Counted from the first letter of the stretch, positions 1-7,429 are shown. The stretch is 23,675 bases of DNA from an uncultured Clostridia bacterium (GCA_934277495.1 CAKQUI010000020.1:1-23675), one strand, 5' to 3'. A program made the numbers and translations. Notes: generated by a model from the letters alone, not told the origin.

Positions 1-319
1 CATCGCCAGTGTTAACCTTATGGCTATTGTAGGCTATAACCAGTGTTGACTTCAATGTGCTGTGGTTTGACGCTTACGGAACAGCAGTTATTTTCTTTAT
101 ACTGCAAGGTAAGCATGGAGTGAAATTGCAGAAACAAAGCCATTGCATAGTCAGGAAAATTGAAAGATCCAGCAGATTGCCAATGATCACTTGACACGAT
201 CCCTGAATATAAACAATGTGAAACAAAAGACAATATGTGCTATAATAAATACTTAAGAAAAACATATGCGGCGATCTGATACAGTCCGACAATAAATTAA
301 AGGAAGTGCCAACATCGAA
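1..319. other. Noncoding left edge of window
   Basis: I see no convincing gene here. Reading frame 2 stays open only from the window edge to a TGA at 47-49 and is too short to call. A 6-bp stem (TGCTGT 58-63 with ACAGCA 81-86) followed by a T-rich stretch could be a weak terminator for a gene ending to the left. CCAGTGTTAAC (6-16) recurs as CCAGTGTTGAC (40-50). The right part is AT-rich and holds the candidate promoter of the next gene. Minus-strand open frames across this stretch show no recognisable domain. Confidence 0.5.
218..246 (+). promoter_or_regulatory. Candidate sigma-A promoter of the DUF2284 gene
   Basis: GTGAAA (218-223), a 17-nt spacer, then a perfect TATAAT (241-246). The -35 matches consensus at 4 of 6 positions. 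The start codon lies about 74 nt after the -10 element. The next gene's AGGAAG (301-306) sits 13 nt before its ATG, which is longer than usual. Confidence 0.45.
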
Positions 320-829
320 ATGACAAATACAGAATTCAATGCAGAGAAATATCAGGCGATGCTCGAAAAGGATGGTGCGGTTTCCGTCCTCGTCATCGAC
401 CCGCACGAAGTGATAACCGCACCCTGGACGGTGTTTAAATGTCAGTTTGGGTGTAATCAATATGCTCGTAACCACTGCTGTCCGCCTGCAGCCCCATCCT
501 ATGACAAGACTCGTGCGATCCTCGACAGCTATCAGACAGCCATTCTTTTTCGCACCCATGGCTGGAATGCGACCGCAATGGCCTATGCCTGCTCACAGGA
601 AATTTTTTTGGATGGCTACTACAAGTCGATTGCCTTTGGGAGCGGTATGTGTAAGATTTGCAAGGAATGTGATCCGACAGGCTGTCGACATCCGGAACGT
701 GCCATCCCATCCATGGAAGCCTGCGGCATCGATGTTTTTGCTACCGCACATCACTTCGGACTGCCTATCCGGACCATGCGTGAGCAGAATGAGGAACGCA
801 ACCACTATGGTCTGATTCTTGTCGAATAA
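320..829 (+). CDS. DUF2284 family metal-binding protein
   Basis: A 169-aa soluble protein with the cysteine pattern of the DUF2284 family (predicted metal-binding proteins of unknown role). The N-terminal half has Cys41, Cys45 and a CCPP motif (Cys53-Cys54). The second half has a ferredoxin-like CX2CX2CX4C set (Cys111, 114, 117, 122), followed by the family's PSMEACGIDV segment with Cys135. The eight or more conserved cysteines suggest an iron-sulfur cluster or bound metal; that is inference, and no reaction is known to me for the family. The ATG is kept because no alternative start fits, though the Shine-Dalgarno match is 13 nt upstream. Codon use is odd: all eight arginines are CGN and only one of eleven isoleucines is ATA, whereas neighbouring genes favour AGA/AGG and ATA. 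Recent horizontal acquisition would explain this. Confidence 0.85.
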   Translation: MTNTEFNAEKYQAMLEKDGAVSVLVIDPHEVITAPWTVFKCQFGCNQYARNHCCPPAAPSYDKTRAILDSYQTAILFRTHGWNATAMAYACSQEIFLDGYYKSIAFGSGMCKICKECDPTGCRHPERAIPSMEACGIDVFATAHHFGLPIRTMREQNEERNHYGLILVE

Positions 830-867
830 TTGATAAAATCTTCAAAACATTTACGACTGAAATGGAA

Positions 868-901
868 TATAATTTACAGTATCGAATACCATGATGGTAT
901 T
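868..901 (+). promoter_or_regulatory. -10 element followed by a near-perfect palindrome
   Basis: A perfect TATAAT at 868-873 has no good -35 at normal spacing. It is followed by AATACCAT (885-892), one base, then ATGGTATT (894-901), an 8-bp perfect inverted repeat placed where a repressor would block transcription start. The T-rich stretch after it (TGTTTGTTTT) means the hairpin could instead act as a weak terminator of the preceding gene. The sequence does not decide between the two. Confidence 0.4.
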
Positions 902-938
902 GTTTGTTTTAGAAACAGCAGTCTGGAGGAGGTAGAAA

Positions 939-1532
939 ATGAAAGTCGAGCAATTCGTGATGGCATATGGTATCGAACAGGACCGCATACGTGCGATACT
1001 GCCGGAGGGATTCACATCTCTGAGACCAGTGCTTAGGATAAACACAGAGATACGCAGTGAAAGCGGCAGTGAAACTGTATATATAGAGATGAACACACCT
1101 GTTGAAGGACATGGCAGGAGGGGATGGCTCAACGTAGCTAACTGGCAGAGTCCGGAAACAGATATAAAATTTGAAAGGAAAGGGAAAGCTGTAAGTATAA
1201 GAGCTTCTTTCATCGAGATAAACTATGAAGGCGTAGGAATAGAAGGCGGATGCCCGGCAGAAAAAGACAACGACGGGTGCTTTTTCATGGGCGATAGTCT
1301 GCAGCTGAGAACTCCTGAACTGATAGACCAGAAAAAGGAATTCTGTGACTGCCGTTTTGCATGGCATTTCAGCGATGGTGACGCTTCAGGAAAGAGTATC
1401 GGAAAGACACTGCCCGCATTCGATACGCCGCAGGAAAAGCAGTATGAGAAACAGGAATTTACTGCTGAAAACGCAGCAGCGATACCTTGTGAGCAGGTAC
1501 TGGGATCATATATAGTCAGGTTCGATCGCTGA
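939..1532 (+). CDS. Conserved hypothetical protein
   Basis: A 197-aa protein with a very strong Shine-Dalgarno (GGAGGAGG, 925-932) 6 nt before its ATG. I do not recognise a named family with confidence. It has no signal peptide or membrane segment and is probably cytoplasmic. The N-terminal third contains an LPEGF segment (about residues 27-31), loosely reminiscent of the LPxGF motif in acetoacetate-decarboxylase-like and DUF2071 folds; that resemblance is weak. The central part carries a GVGIEGGCPAEKDNDGCFF stretch and an EFCDCRF segment, so a few cysteines could be functional. Codon use (ATA, AGA, AGG) is typical of the window, unlike the gene before it. No partner gene in the neighbourhood suggests a role. 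Confidence 0.7.
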   Translation: MKVEQFVMAYGIEQDRIRAILPEGFTSLRPVLRINTEIRSESGSETVYIEMNTPVEGHGRRGWLNVANWQSPETDIKFERKGKAVSIRASFIEINYEGVGIEGGCPAEKDNDGCFFMGDSLQLRTPELIDQKKEFCDCRFAWHFSDGDASGKSIGKTLPAFDTPQEKQYEKQEFTAENAAAIPCEQVLGSYIVRFDR

Positions 1533-1584
1533 CATCACCCCGGATGACACGGAGCATAGTGTGATAATAACGACAGTATCCCCG

Positions 1585-1824
1585 TTATGCACAGGGACGA
1601 AGCTCATGAAAACCTTTAGTTTCAGCATTTATCGTGAACATAATGTAAAGGTTCCGGAGGTTTGTACAAATTTTCAGATGAGGATTTAAAAACTGTGGAT
1701 AACTTTGTGCCGAAATTTGCGCTTGACATGGATAAACGTTGAAAAACAGCTGATTGTAAAAAAATAGTTATACACAGGATAACTTGGATAAAATTGTATA
1801 CAATCTTGAAATTCGTGTGGAAAA
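1585..1824. promoter_or_regulatory. Cluster of DnaA-box matches
   Basis: Four strong matches to the DnaA box TTATNCACA lie within 240 bp: TTATGCACA on + (1585-1593), TTATCCACA on - (1694-1702, perfect), TTATACACA on + (1768-1776) and TTTTCCACA on - (1816-1824, one mismatch). Two weaker 7-of-9 matches on - lie at 1727-1735 and 1783-1791. The DNA between and after them is AT-rich. No dnaA, dnaN or rpmH gene is in the window, so this could be an origin located away from dnaA, a DnaA-titrating or reactivating site, or a DnaA-controlled promoter region. Confidence 0.55.
1611..1653. repeat. Spaced 8-bp inverted repeat
   Basis: AACCTTTA (1611-1618) and TAAAGGTT (1646-1653) form a perfect inverted repeat separated by 27 bp, inside the DnaA-box region. 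It could be a protein-binding site or a large-loop hairpin; no function is evident. Confidence 0.4.
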
Positions 1825-1921
1825 CTCCGAAAAGCCACTGTTTTTAATGCTTTGACGGTTGTTGAGAAATTCCTGGCAATATTGGAAGAATGGTTTACAT
1901 AAAAAAGAAAGGGATGATTAT

Positions 1922-2338
1922 TTGATAAGCTATAAAAAAAATATTTCAGTAAAGGATTACAATGGACTGCGTGCTTCTGTAGGCTGGAAAGTGCTTGATG
2001 AAAAACAGGCAGCGTCCGGTCTTGAACATTCGTGTTTTCTGACAGCAGCATACGATGGAGAAGAGCCGGTTGGTTCGGCAAGGGTAGTAGGGGACAACGG
2101 ATATATGTATCTGATCGCAGACGTGATGGTAAGACCGGGTCACCAGGGCATGGGCATCGGGAAACGGATGATAGAGCTGATAAACGAATGGTTCGATGAT
2201 CTTGGCAGCGATGGCAGGTGCATCATGATAAATCTCATGGCTACCAGCGGCAATGAAGAGTTTTACCGCAGACTGGGATATACTGAAAGACCGAATGAAA
2301 CCATGGGAGCAGGCATGGTAAGATGGATCAATCCATAA
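1922..2338 (+). CDS. GNAT family N-acetyltransferase
   Basis: A GNAT-fold acetyltransferase transferring acetyl from acetyl-CoA to an unidentified amine. The core shows the order expected for the fold: a beta strand with SARVVGDNGYMYLIADVMV, then the acetyl-CoA pyrophosphate loop RPGHQGMGIGKRM (R/Q-x-x-G-x-G type), then a C-terminal NEEFYRRLGY segment. I place the start at TTG 1922, giving 138 aa beginning MISYKKNISV, because GAAAGGGA lies just upstream at the right distance. The frame is open further upstream (from TTG 1859), but that extension has no ribosome binding site and reads like noncoding sequence. The gene is monocistronic by spacing, and its substrate cannot be inferred from the neighbours. 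Confidence 0.85.
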   Translation: MISYKKNISVKDYNGLRASVGWKVLDEKQAASGLEHSCFLTAAYDGEEPVGSARVVGDNGYMYLIADVMVRPGHQGMGIGKRMIELINEWFDDLGSDGRCIMINLMATSGNEEFYRRLGYTERPNETMGAGMVRWINP

Positions 2339-2365
2339 TAAACGACACTCACAGGTGCAGGAGGT

Positions 2366-2414
2366 ACAGGCAGCAGTTACTGCAATTCCTGCCTCTGTTG
2401 TACGAGTTTTCTGT
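2366..2414 (+). terminator. Weak candidate terminator after the GNAT gene
   Basis: A nested stem: AGGCA (2368-2372) pairs with TGCCT (2390-2394), and inside it GCAG (2373-2376) pairs with CTGC (2380-2383). A modest T-rich stretch (GTTTTCTG) follows some distance later. The T-run is poor, so termination is only plausible. Confidence 0.3.
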
Positions 2415-2440
2415 ATTATACAGGCTCAGGAGCTGCCGTA

Positions 2441-2469
2441 TTGACTTTCTTATGTTCACATTGTATAAT
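2441..2469 (+). promoter_or_regulatory. Strong sigma-A promoter of the carboxyltransferase gene
   Basis: TTGACT (2441-2446), exactly 17 nt, then a perfect TATAAT (2464-2469). Transcription would begin near 2476. This leaves an untranslated leader of about 120 nt before the ATG at 2598 and argues against any translation start upstream of 2598. The leader carries an uninterrupted T8 tract (2523-2530), without a convincing hairpin in front of it. Confidence 0.8.
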
Positions 2470-2597
2470 GGAGTATGCAGTTTATGAGCGGACTGTTACG
2501 GGAGAGCAGTATTCGCAAAGCTGTTTTTTTTGTTCACGCATATATATTCTTATGTATATGTGTACATGAATCTGACAACAGACAGGGAGCAGAGAAT

Positions 2598-3956
2598 ATG
2601 ATTTTTGCAACAAAAGAAAAGATAAAATTCACAGAGACGATACTGAGAGATGCTCATCAGTCTCTGATGGCTACAAGGATGAGGACAGAGGATATGCTGC
2701 CGATAGCAGAGATAATGGATTCCATAGGATATGATTCCATAGAGTGCTGGGGCGGTGCTACATTCGATGTCTGCATGAGATTCCTGAATGAAGATCCCTG
2801 GGAGCGTCTCAGGCAGCTGAAGCAGAAATTCAGGAAGACCAAACTTCAGATGCTCCTGAGAGGGCAGAATATCCTCGGATACAGGCATTATCCTGACGAT
2901 GTGGTGGATTCGTTCATACGCAGATCTGCGTACAACGGTATAGACATTTTCCGTATATTCGATGCATTCAACGATCTGAGGAATCTTGAAAGATCCGTGA
3001 ATGCAGTAAGGCAGGAAGGTGCTCACGCTCAGGTAGCAATAGCATATACGGTGGGGAAGAAATATACTCTCAAATACTGGAGAGACCTTGCCAGGGAAAT
3101 GGAATCCATGGGAGCTGATTCCATATGTATCAAAGACATGGCAGGACTTCTCATGCCTTACGATGCAGGCAAGCTCGTAAAGGTCCTGAAAAAGAATGTA
3201 AAGATACCTGTACATCTCCATTCACACTGCACAAGCGGTGTAGCTCCGATGACATACCTCAAGGCCATCGAAGCAGGCTGCGACGGTATAGACACTGCAC
3301 TTTCTCCGCTGGCTATGGGTACAAGCCAGCCGGCAACAGAAGTTATGTACAAGACACTGCAGGCAGGCGGCAAGAAAGTAAAACTCAATGAGAAGGCTAT
3401 GGCTGCAGCGACGGAATATTTCCGTGAGTACCGCAGACGTGTGGAGAAAGAAGGCCTCATCGATGTAAAGATGATGGATGTGGATACAGATACTCTGAGA
3501 TATCAGGTGCCGGGAGGAATGCTCTCGAATCTGTATTCCCAGATGAAGGCCCAGAACATGGAAGATAAATTTGAAGAAGTGCTGAAAGAAGTGCCGAGAG
3601 TGCGTGAAGACCTCGGTGAACCGCCTCTTGTGACACCGTCATCTCAGATAGTGGGCACACAGGCAGTGTTCAACGTGATGTCTGGCAAACGCTACAAAAT
3701 GGCAAGCGTGCAGACCAAGGCTGTACTCAGAGGCGAATACGGCAGGACGATAATGCCTTTCAATAAAGCCGTTCAGAAAAAAGTCGTAGGTTCTGACGAC
3801 GTCATAACATGCAGACCTGCAGATCTTCTGGAACCTGAACTTCTGAAAAAGAAGAGCGAGCTGGGGGACAAGGCACCGACAGAGGAGATACTTCTCTCAT
3901 ATATACTCTTCCCGCAGTCGGCAGAAGATTTTTATGAGAAAAAAAATCAAAAATAA
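2598..3956 (+). CDS. oadA: Oxaloacetate decarboxylase alpha-type carboxyltransferase subunit
   Basis: A 452-aa carboxyltransferase of the PYC/OADA family, which moves the carboxyl group between an oxo-acid (oxaloacetate/pyruvate) and biotin. The TIM-barrel signature RDAHQSLMATRMRT begins at residue 17 (Asp18 is the likely metal ligand), the barrel lysine is in IKDMAG (Lys179), and the metal-binding HLHSH motif spans 206-210. The DTALSPLAMGTSQPATE segment is typical of the family. The C-terminal part covers the conserved carboxyltransferase extension, but the protein ends without a biotinyl (MKM) domain, so biotin must be carried by another subunit, as in the 5S transcarboxylase or split decarboxylases. 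The ATG at 2598 has GGGAG 8 nt upstream and lies downstream of the promoter. No biotin-carrier, OadB or OadG gene is in the window, so whether it belongs to a Na+-pumping decarboxylase or another biotin enzyme is undecided. Confidence 0.88.
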   Translation: MIFATKEKIKFTETILRDAHQSLMATRMRTEDMLPIAEIMDSIGYDSIECWGGATFDVCMRFLNEDPWERLRQLKQKFRKTKLQMLLRGQNILGYRHYPDDVVDSFIRRSAYNGIDIFRIFDAFNDLRNLERSVNAVRQEGAHAQVAIAYTVGKKYTLKYWRDLAREMESMGADSICIKDMAGLLMPYDAGKLVKVLKKNVKIPVHLHSHCTSGVAPMTYLKAIEAGCDGIDTALSPLAMGTSQPATEVMYKTLQAGGKKVKLNEKAMAAATEYFREYRRRVEKEGLIDVKMMDVDTDTLRYQVPGGMLSNLYSQMKAQNMEDKFEEVLKEVPRVREDLGEPPLVTPSSQIVGTQAVFNVMSGKRYKMASVQTKAVLRGEYGRTIMPFNKAVQKKVVGSDDVITCRPADLLEPELLKKKSELGDKAPTEEILLSYILFPQSAEDFYEKKNQK

Positions 3957-4010
3957 CAGTTCTGATCTTCTGAAGATCGAAGAACAGGACTTTGTTATAT
4001 CTGTTATCAG

Positions 4011-4038
4011 AAGAGACAGTCGCAGCTGTCTCTTTTTT
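4011..4038 (+). terminator. Intrinsic terminator after oadA
   Basis: AAGAGACAG (4011-4019) pairs with CTGTCTCTT (4026-4034) across a 6-nt loop and runs into a T tract. A second hairpin just after the stop (GATCTTC, T, GAAGATC, about 3964-3978) may add to it. Confidence 0.85.
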
Positions 4039-4071
4039 ACAGCTGATTTGGGACATATATATCCGGCATGA

Positions 4072-4101
4072 TTGAATCTGGTATATACGATATGTTAGAA
4101 T
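4072..4101 (+). promoter_or_regulatory. Promoter of the alkyltransferase gene
   Basis: TTGAAT (4072-4077), 18 nt, TAGAAT (4096-4101) with an extended -10 TG at 4094-4095. The predicted start of transcription is about 4108, some 27 nt before the ATG. Confidence 0.6.
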
Positions 4102-4134
4102 GTGATAGAAAATCAGGAAAGGCAGGAAGCGGAT

Positions 4135-4713
4135 ATGTACTACACGAAGACATATGACTCGCCTCTGGGAGAGCTTATGATAGCAGCAGATGATAATGGT
4201 CTTGCGGGACTTTGGATAGAAGGACAGAAATATTTCGAAGATATGGGCGATGCGAAGATAACATCAGCAGCAGAATTCACACCCGGCTCTGAAGTGGATC
4301 GGGGAAACCGGGCTGTCGATATACTCGAACAGACGTGCAGCTGGCTGGACAGATATTTTGCAGGAGAAAAGCCGCAGATCAGCGAACTGCCTCTGGCTCC
4401 ATCCGGCAGTGATTTCAGACATATGGTGTGGGAAATACTTTGCGATATACCAAGCGGGCAGACAACTACATACGGAGAGATAGCAAAGAAGATAGCAGCC
4501 CGCACGGGGCGCAGCACGATGTCGGCTCAGGCTGTGGGCGGTGCTGTTGGTCACAATCCCATATCTATAATAATACCGTGCCACAGAGTCGTAGGTACAA
4601 ACGGCAGCCTCACAGGCTATGCAGGAGGCATAGACAAAAAGATAGCGCTTCTGGAGCTTGAAGGTGTCGATATGACGAAGTATTTTGTCCCCAAAAAAGG
4701 AACGGCTCTGTAG
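4135..4713 (+). CDS. ogt: Methylated-DNA--protein-cysteine methyltransferase
   Basis: A 192-aa suicide DNA-repair protein that removes alkyl groups from O6-alkylguanine by transfer to its own cysteine. The N-terminal ribonuclease-like domain starts MYYTKTYDSPLGELMIAAD. The C-terminal winged-helix part has the family order: FRHMVWEIL, PSGQTTTYGEIA, a VGGAVGHNP segment carrying the Asn hinge, then the catalytic PCHRV motif with Cys149. The GSLTGYAGG loop that follows closes the active site. No Ada-type regulatory domain is fused. ATG 4135 is preferred over the earlier in-frame ATG at 4102 because AGGAAG lies at proper spacing and the predicted transcription start falls after 4102. The gene is monocistronic and convergent with hcp. 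Confidence 0.93.
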   Translation: MYYTKTYDSPLGELMIAADDNGLAGLWIEGQKYFEDMGDAKITSAAEFTPGSEVDRGNRAVDILEQTCSWLDRYFAGEKPQISELPLAPSGSDFRHMVWEILCDIPSGQTTTYGEIAKKIAARTGRSTMSAQAVGGAVGHNPISIIIPCHRVVGTNGSLTGYAGGIDKKIALLELEGVDMTKYFVPKKGTAL

Positions 4714-4748
4714 GAAATAAAAGTACAATTTACGATAAACTTCATATA

Positions 4749-4815
4749 TCCGGATGATTAAGCTCATCCGGAAACAGGAATACCGCAGGGAAAGTCAAAG
4801 CCTCCTGCGGTATTT
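4749..4815. terminator. Paired hairpins between convergent genes
   Basis: Two perfect stems lie between the convergent alkyltransferase and hcp genes: TCCGGATGA (4749-4757) with TCATCCGGA (4764-4772), and AATACCGCAGG (4779-4789) with CCTGCGGTATT (4804-4814). T-runs on both strands are short, so these are probably shared, bidirectional terminators rather than textbook ones. Confidence 0.55.
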
Positions 4816-4916
4816 CTGCAATCTGACGCTATACCGGTACATACACCACCAGAATCTGTCAGTGCCGGTGATATCCCTTTGACAGAGCCTGTGCTGTTGA
4901 AAGTCGGCTGTATTTG

Positions 4917-6551
4917 TCAGTTGTCTTTTCCGAAAAACATATCTATGTCTTCACGAGCGGTATTTATGCCGGCAATGCCGAACTTTTCCACAAGGATTTT
5001 AGTTACTCCAGGTGAAAGGAACGCCGGCAGAGTAGGTCCCAGATGGATATTCTTTATACCCAGGGAAAGCAGTGAGAGCAGCACTATTACAGCTTTCTGT
5101 TCATACCATGCGATATTGTATATCACAGGAAGATCGTTGATATCATCAAGACCGAAAGCGTCCTTGAGCATCAGGGCGATGGCTGCGATGGAATAGGAAT
5201 CGTTGCATTGACCGGCGTCAAGGATACGTGGTATGCCGCCGATGGTGCCAAGATCCAGCTTGTTGTACCTGAATTTTGCACAGCCTGCTGTCAGGATGAC
5301 AGCATCATCCGGGAGCATTGCAGCGAAGTCGGTATAGTAGTTCCTGCTGGGGAACCTGCCGTCGCAGCCTGCCATCACAACGAACTTCTTTATAGCTCCT
5401 GACTTCAAAGCTTCGACTACCTTATCTAAAAGCTCTGCCACCTGATGGTGAGCAAAACCTGCCGTTATACTGCCTCGCTCTATTTCCTGAGGCGGTCTGC
5501 ATTTTGCTGCATGTTTTATGATCTCGCCGAAATCCTTGTGACCGCTGCTGTCTGCAGCAATATGTCTGCATCCGGGCCAGGCGGCAGGTCCTGTGGTGTA
5601 AAGGCGGTCTTTGTAGCTGTCGTCAGGAGGCACGATACAGTTGGTAGTCATAAGTATCGGACCGTTGAATGTTTTGAATTCCTTTTTCTGTTCCCACCAT
5701 GCGTTGCCGTAGTTTCCTGCAAAGTGCGGATATTTTTTGAATGCAGGGTAGCAGCCGGCGGGCAGCATTTCAGAGTGGGTATAGACATCGACGCCTTTCC
5801 CTGCAGTCTGTTCCAGCAGCATTTCCATGTCTTTCAGGTCGTGACCTGAGATCAGGATGCCGGGATTCGATCTGACGCCGATATCGATCTTCGTTATCTC
5901 CGGTTCGCCGTATGCATCCGTATTGGCTTTGTCCAGAAGAGCCATGCACTCCACGCCGTATTTTCCTGTTTCAAGCGTCAGCGTTACAAGCTCATCTGCT
6001 GTGAGTCTGTCATCGAGAGTTGCAGCCAGCGCCTGCTGTATGAAACTGCTTATCCCGTCGTTTCTTTTTCCCAGGACGAATGCGTGGGTCAGATATGCTG
6101 ACATACCTTTAAGTCCATAAGTGATCAGCTGGCGGAGGGAACGTATATCTTCATCGATGTTTCCGGAAAGTACGCCGCAGCTGCGGGCTTCCTCCTCGCT
6201 GCCATGCCATATTGCAGCTTCAGGAAGGCCGTTTCCGTCTGATATCAGGAGGAGACATTCCTTCTTGCAGCGGAGTGTTTCCTTTATCCTGAAAATGAGG
6301 GCTTCATTATCGAAATTAGCATTGGTGATAGTTGCGAAAAGGTTTCTGATGACAAGTTCATCGATAGATGACGAGACCTCGATATTTTCTTTTCTCATCT
6401 GTACAGTGACTGCACAAAGCCCTTTAGTGACATACACCAGAAGATCCTGAAGATGCGCTGTCTCCGGTTTTTTGCCGCAGACGCCTACACTTGTGCATCC
6501 TTTGTTTCCGGCTGCTTCCTGACACTGGTAGCAGAACATTTTGTTATCCAT
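4917..6551 (-). CDS. hcp: Hybrid cluster protein (hydroxylamine reductase)
   Basis: A 544-aa Hcp, in the family's usual length range. These enzymes carry a cubane [4Fe-4S] cluster and a hybrid 4Fe-2S-2O cluster. They reduce hydroxylamine in vitro and act as high-affinity NO reductases in vivo. The N-terminal cysteines are C7-X2-C10-X8-C19-X5-C25, the short spacing seen in strict anaerobes rather than the longer enterobacterial type. The hybrid-cluster ligands fall in order: His237, Glu261, Cys305, Cys396 (in [13 protein letters not shown], the persulfide position), Cys424, Cys449 and Glu484. AAGGAG precedes the ATG. No hcr (reductase) gene follows; the adjacent flavoprotein could supply electrons, which is inference. 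I found no clear NsrR, HcpR or Rex site upstream. Confidence 0.95.
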   Translation of the reverse strand: MDNKMFCYQCQEAAGNKGCTSVGVCGKKPETAHLQDLLVYVTKGLCAVTVQMRKENIEVSSSIDELVIRNLFATITNANFDNEALIFRIKETLRCKKECLLLISDGNGLPEAAIWHGSEEEARSCGVLSGNIDEDIRSLRQLITYGLKGMSAYLTHAFVLGKRNDGISSFIQQALAATLDDRLTADELVTLTLETGKYGVECMALLDKANTDAYGEPEITKIDIGVRSNPGILISGHDLKDMEMLLEQTAGKGVDVYTHSEMLPAGCYPAFKKYPHFAGNYGNAWWEQKKEFKTFNGPILMTTNCIVPPDDSYKDRLYTTGPAAWPGCRHIAADSSGHKDFGEIIKHAAKCRPPQEIERGSITAGFAHHQVAELLDKVVEALKSGAIKKFVVMAGCDGRFPSRNYYTDFAAMLPDDAVILTAGCAKFRYNKLDLGTIGGIPRILDAGQCNDSYSIAAIALMLKDAFGLDDINDLPVIYNIAWYEQKAVIVLLSLLSLGIKNIHLGPTLPAFLSPGVTKILVEKFGIAGINTAREDIDMFFGKDN

Positions 6552-6719
6552 TTTTTTTCTCCTTAATGATAAATATTTTCTGATGTTAGTATGGTTTGAA
6601 ATGATGAAGATAACACATGATAAATGATATCCGGAGAAATAAAAATATTATGAGATACGAAGCAGCGGAAGATGTCCGCAAGCGAAAAGATACAGCGTCT
6701 GATAAGATCCTGCAATGTG

Positions 6720-6749
6720 AAAAAACGCAGCAGATGTAGAACTGCTGCG
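6720..6749 (-). terminator. Intrinsic terminator (minus strand) before hcp
   Basis: Read on the minus strand, CGCAGCAG (6749-6742), an 8-nt loop, CTGCTGCG (6733-6726), then six T (6725-6720). It lies about 100 nt downstream of the flavoprotein stop codon and separates that gene from hcp, so the two are probably not one transcript. The rest of 6552-6846 shows no gene. Confidence 0.82.
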
Positions 6750-6846
6750 CATGAAGATCTGTTCAAAAATCTGTGTTTGGTGACGGATTGTCTGGCGTGA
6801 TATCCGCTGACTTATGATTTCAAACTTCCGGTCACGCTGTTTTTCA

Positions 6847-7383
6847 TCAAAGCTCTTTCCAGAGTGATCCGATCTCCGCCATCGCTGATGTATTGTTTGC
6901 AAGGTCAGTCGGTTCGTATGCAGAATATGACTTTGAGAATCTGAAATCCCAGCCCAGATAATCTGATATGCAGCGGAACTGTTTTTCGATAATGTCGTAC
7001 TGAGGATCTGACAGCTCTGCTTCGCCGATGGTTATGAGACCGACTTTTTTGTTCATGTTCTTCAGCAGTGAGCCCCTGGAATAGAATTTGTCTATAACGA
7101 CTTTGAGCTGTGCTGTGATGCCCCACCAGTAAACAGGTGTGACGAACAGCAGTATATCTGCATCGCATACTTTCTGCATCGTTTCATTCGTATCGTCATC
7201 GAATGTACATTCGCCCTCGCTCCCGCAGACTTCGCATGCGATACATGGTGATATGGAAAGATCGTCAGCTCTGAGATCCTCGATCTCAAGTCCTTCGATA
7301 TTGGAAAGACCCTTTTTCAGCTCAGCCGTTGCCGCAGTGGAATTGCCGAATCTGGGACTCCCGTTAAAAATCAATGCTTTCAT
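6847..7383 (-). CDS. Flavodoxin-fold iron-sulfur flavoprotein-like NAD(P)H reductase
   Basis: A 178-aa FMN-binding flavodoxin-like protein. The N-terminal FNGSPRFGNSTAA (residues 6-18) is the phosphate-binding loop for FMN. CIACEVCGSEGEC (residues 47-59) is a compact CX2CX2CX5C motif matching the iron-sulfur flavoprotein pattern CX2CX2CX4-7C, so a [4Fe-4S] cluster is likely. A DDD segment and TPVYWWGITAQLKVVIDKFY (about 100-120) follow the usual FMN_red order. Members of the group reduce quinones, O2/H2O2 or other acceptors; the substrate here is unknown. The ATG at 7383 has a strong AGGAGG upstream; the longer open frame to 7560 is not supported by any ribosome binding site. Its place beside hcp suggests a role in oxidative or nitrosative stress. 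Confidence 0.85.
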   Translation of the reverse strand: MKALIFNGSPRFGNSTAATAELKKGLSNIEGLEIEDLRADDLSISPCIACEVCGSEGECTFDDDTNETMQKVCDADILLFVTPVYWWGITAQLKVVIDKFYSRGSLLKNMNKKVGLITIGEAELSDPQYDIIEKQFRCISDYLGWDFRFSKSYSAYEPTDLANNTSAMAEIGSLWKEL

Positions 7384-7420
7384 AATTACTCCTCCTGTCT
7401 GAAAGTTTTCGTATGGATAT

Positions 7421-7429
7421 ATTATATCA
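7421..7429 (-). promoter_or_regulatory. Extended -10 promoter of the flavoprotein gene
   Basis: On the minus strand TATAAT (7426-7421) is preceded by TG plus one base (7429-7427), an extended -10 that can work without a good -35. The ATG lies about 38 nt downstream. The region upstream is strongly AT-rich. Confidence 0.5.

Larger units (their letters stand above)
1533..1921. other. 390-bp AT-rich noncoding stretch with DnaA boxes
   Basis: No coding frame of note lies between the hypothetical gene and the acetyltransferase. The stretch is AT-rich and holds the DnaA-box cluster and the spaced inverted repeat listed separately, a palindrome TTGTATACAA (1794-1803), and TTGACA at 1723-1728 with no convincing -10 at the right distance. 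It is one of the longest gene-free stretches in the window. Confidence 0.7.

Noticed and set aside
2..49. Open frame at the left edge ending in TGA at 47-49, possibly the end of an upstream gene.
   Set aside because: Only 15 sense codons are visible, and an open frame of that length is common by chance. The hairpin after it is weak.
1859..1921. N-terminal extension of the GNAT protein starting at TTG 1859.
   Set aside because: There is no Shine-Dalgarno before it, whereas GAAAGGGA precedes TTG 1922, where the family-like N terminus begins.
2475..2597. Extended N terminus of the carboxyltransferase with a hydrophobic stretch resembling a signal peptide.
   Set aside because: The near-consensus promoter puts transcription start at about 2476, the upstream ATG has no ribosome binding site, and the cytoplasmic enzyme family starts at the MIFATKEKIKFTETILRD region.
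4879..6450. Several plus-strand open frames opposite hcp, and similar long frames opposite oadA, the PuuP-like permease and the Na/Pi genes.
   Set aside because: They lie entirely antisense to genes with clear family motifs, have no ribosome binding sites or recognisable domains, and reflect codon bias of the real gene.
6552..6719. Search for an NsrR, HcpR or Rex operator upstream of hcp.
   Set aside because: Only AT-rich sequence without a convincing palindrome matching those consensus sites was seen.
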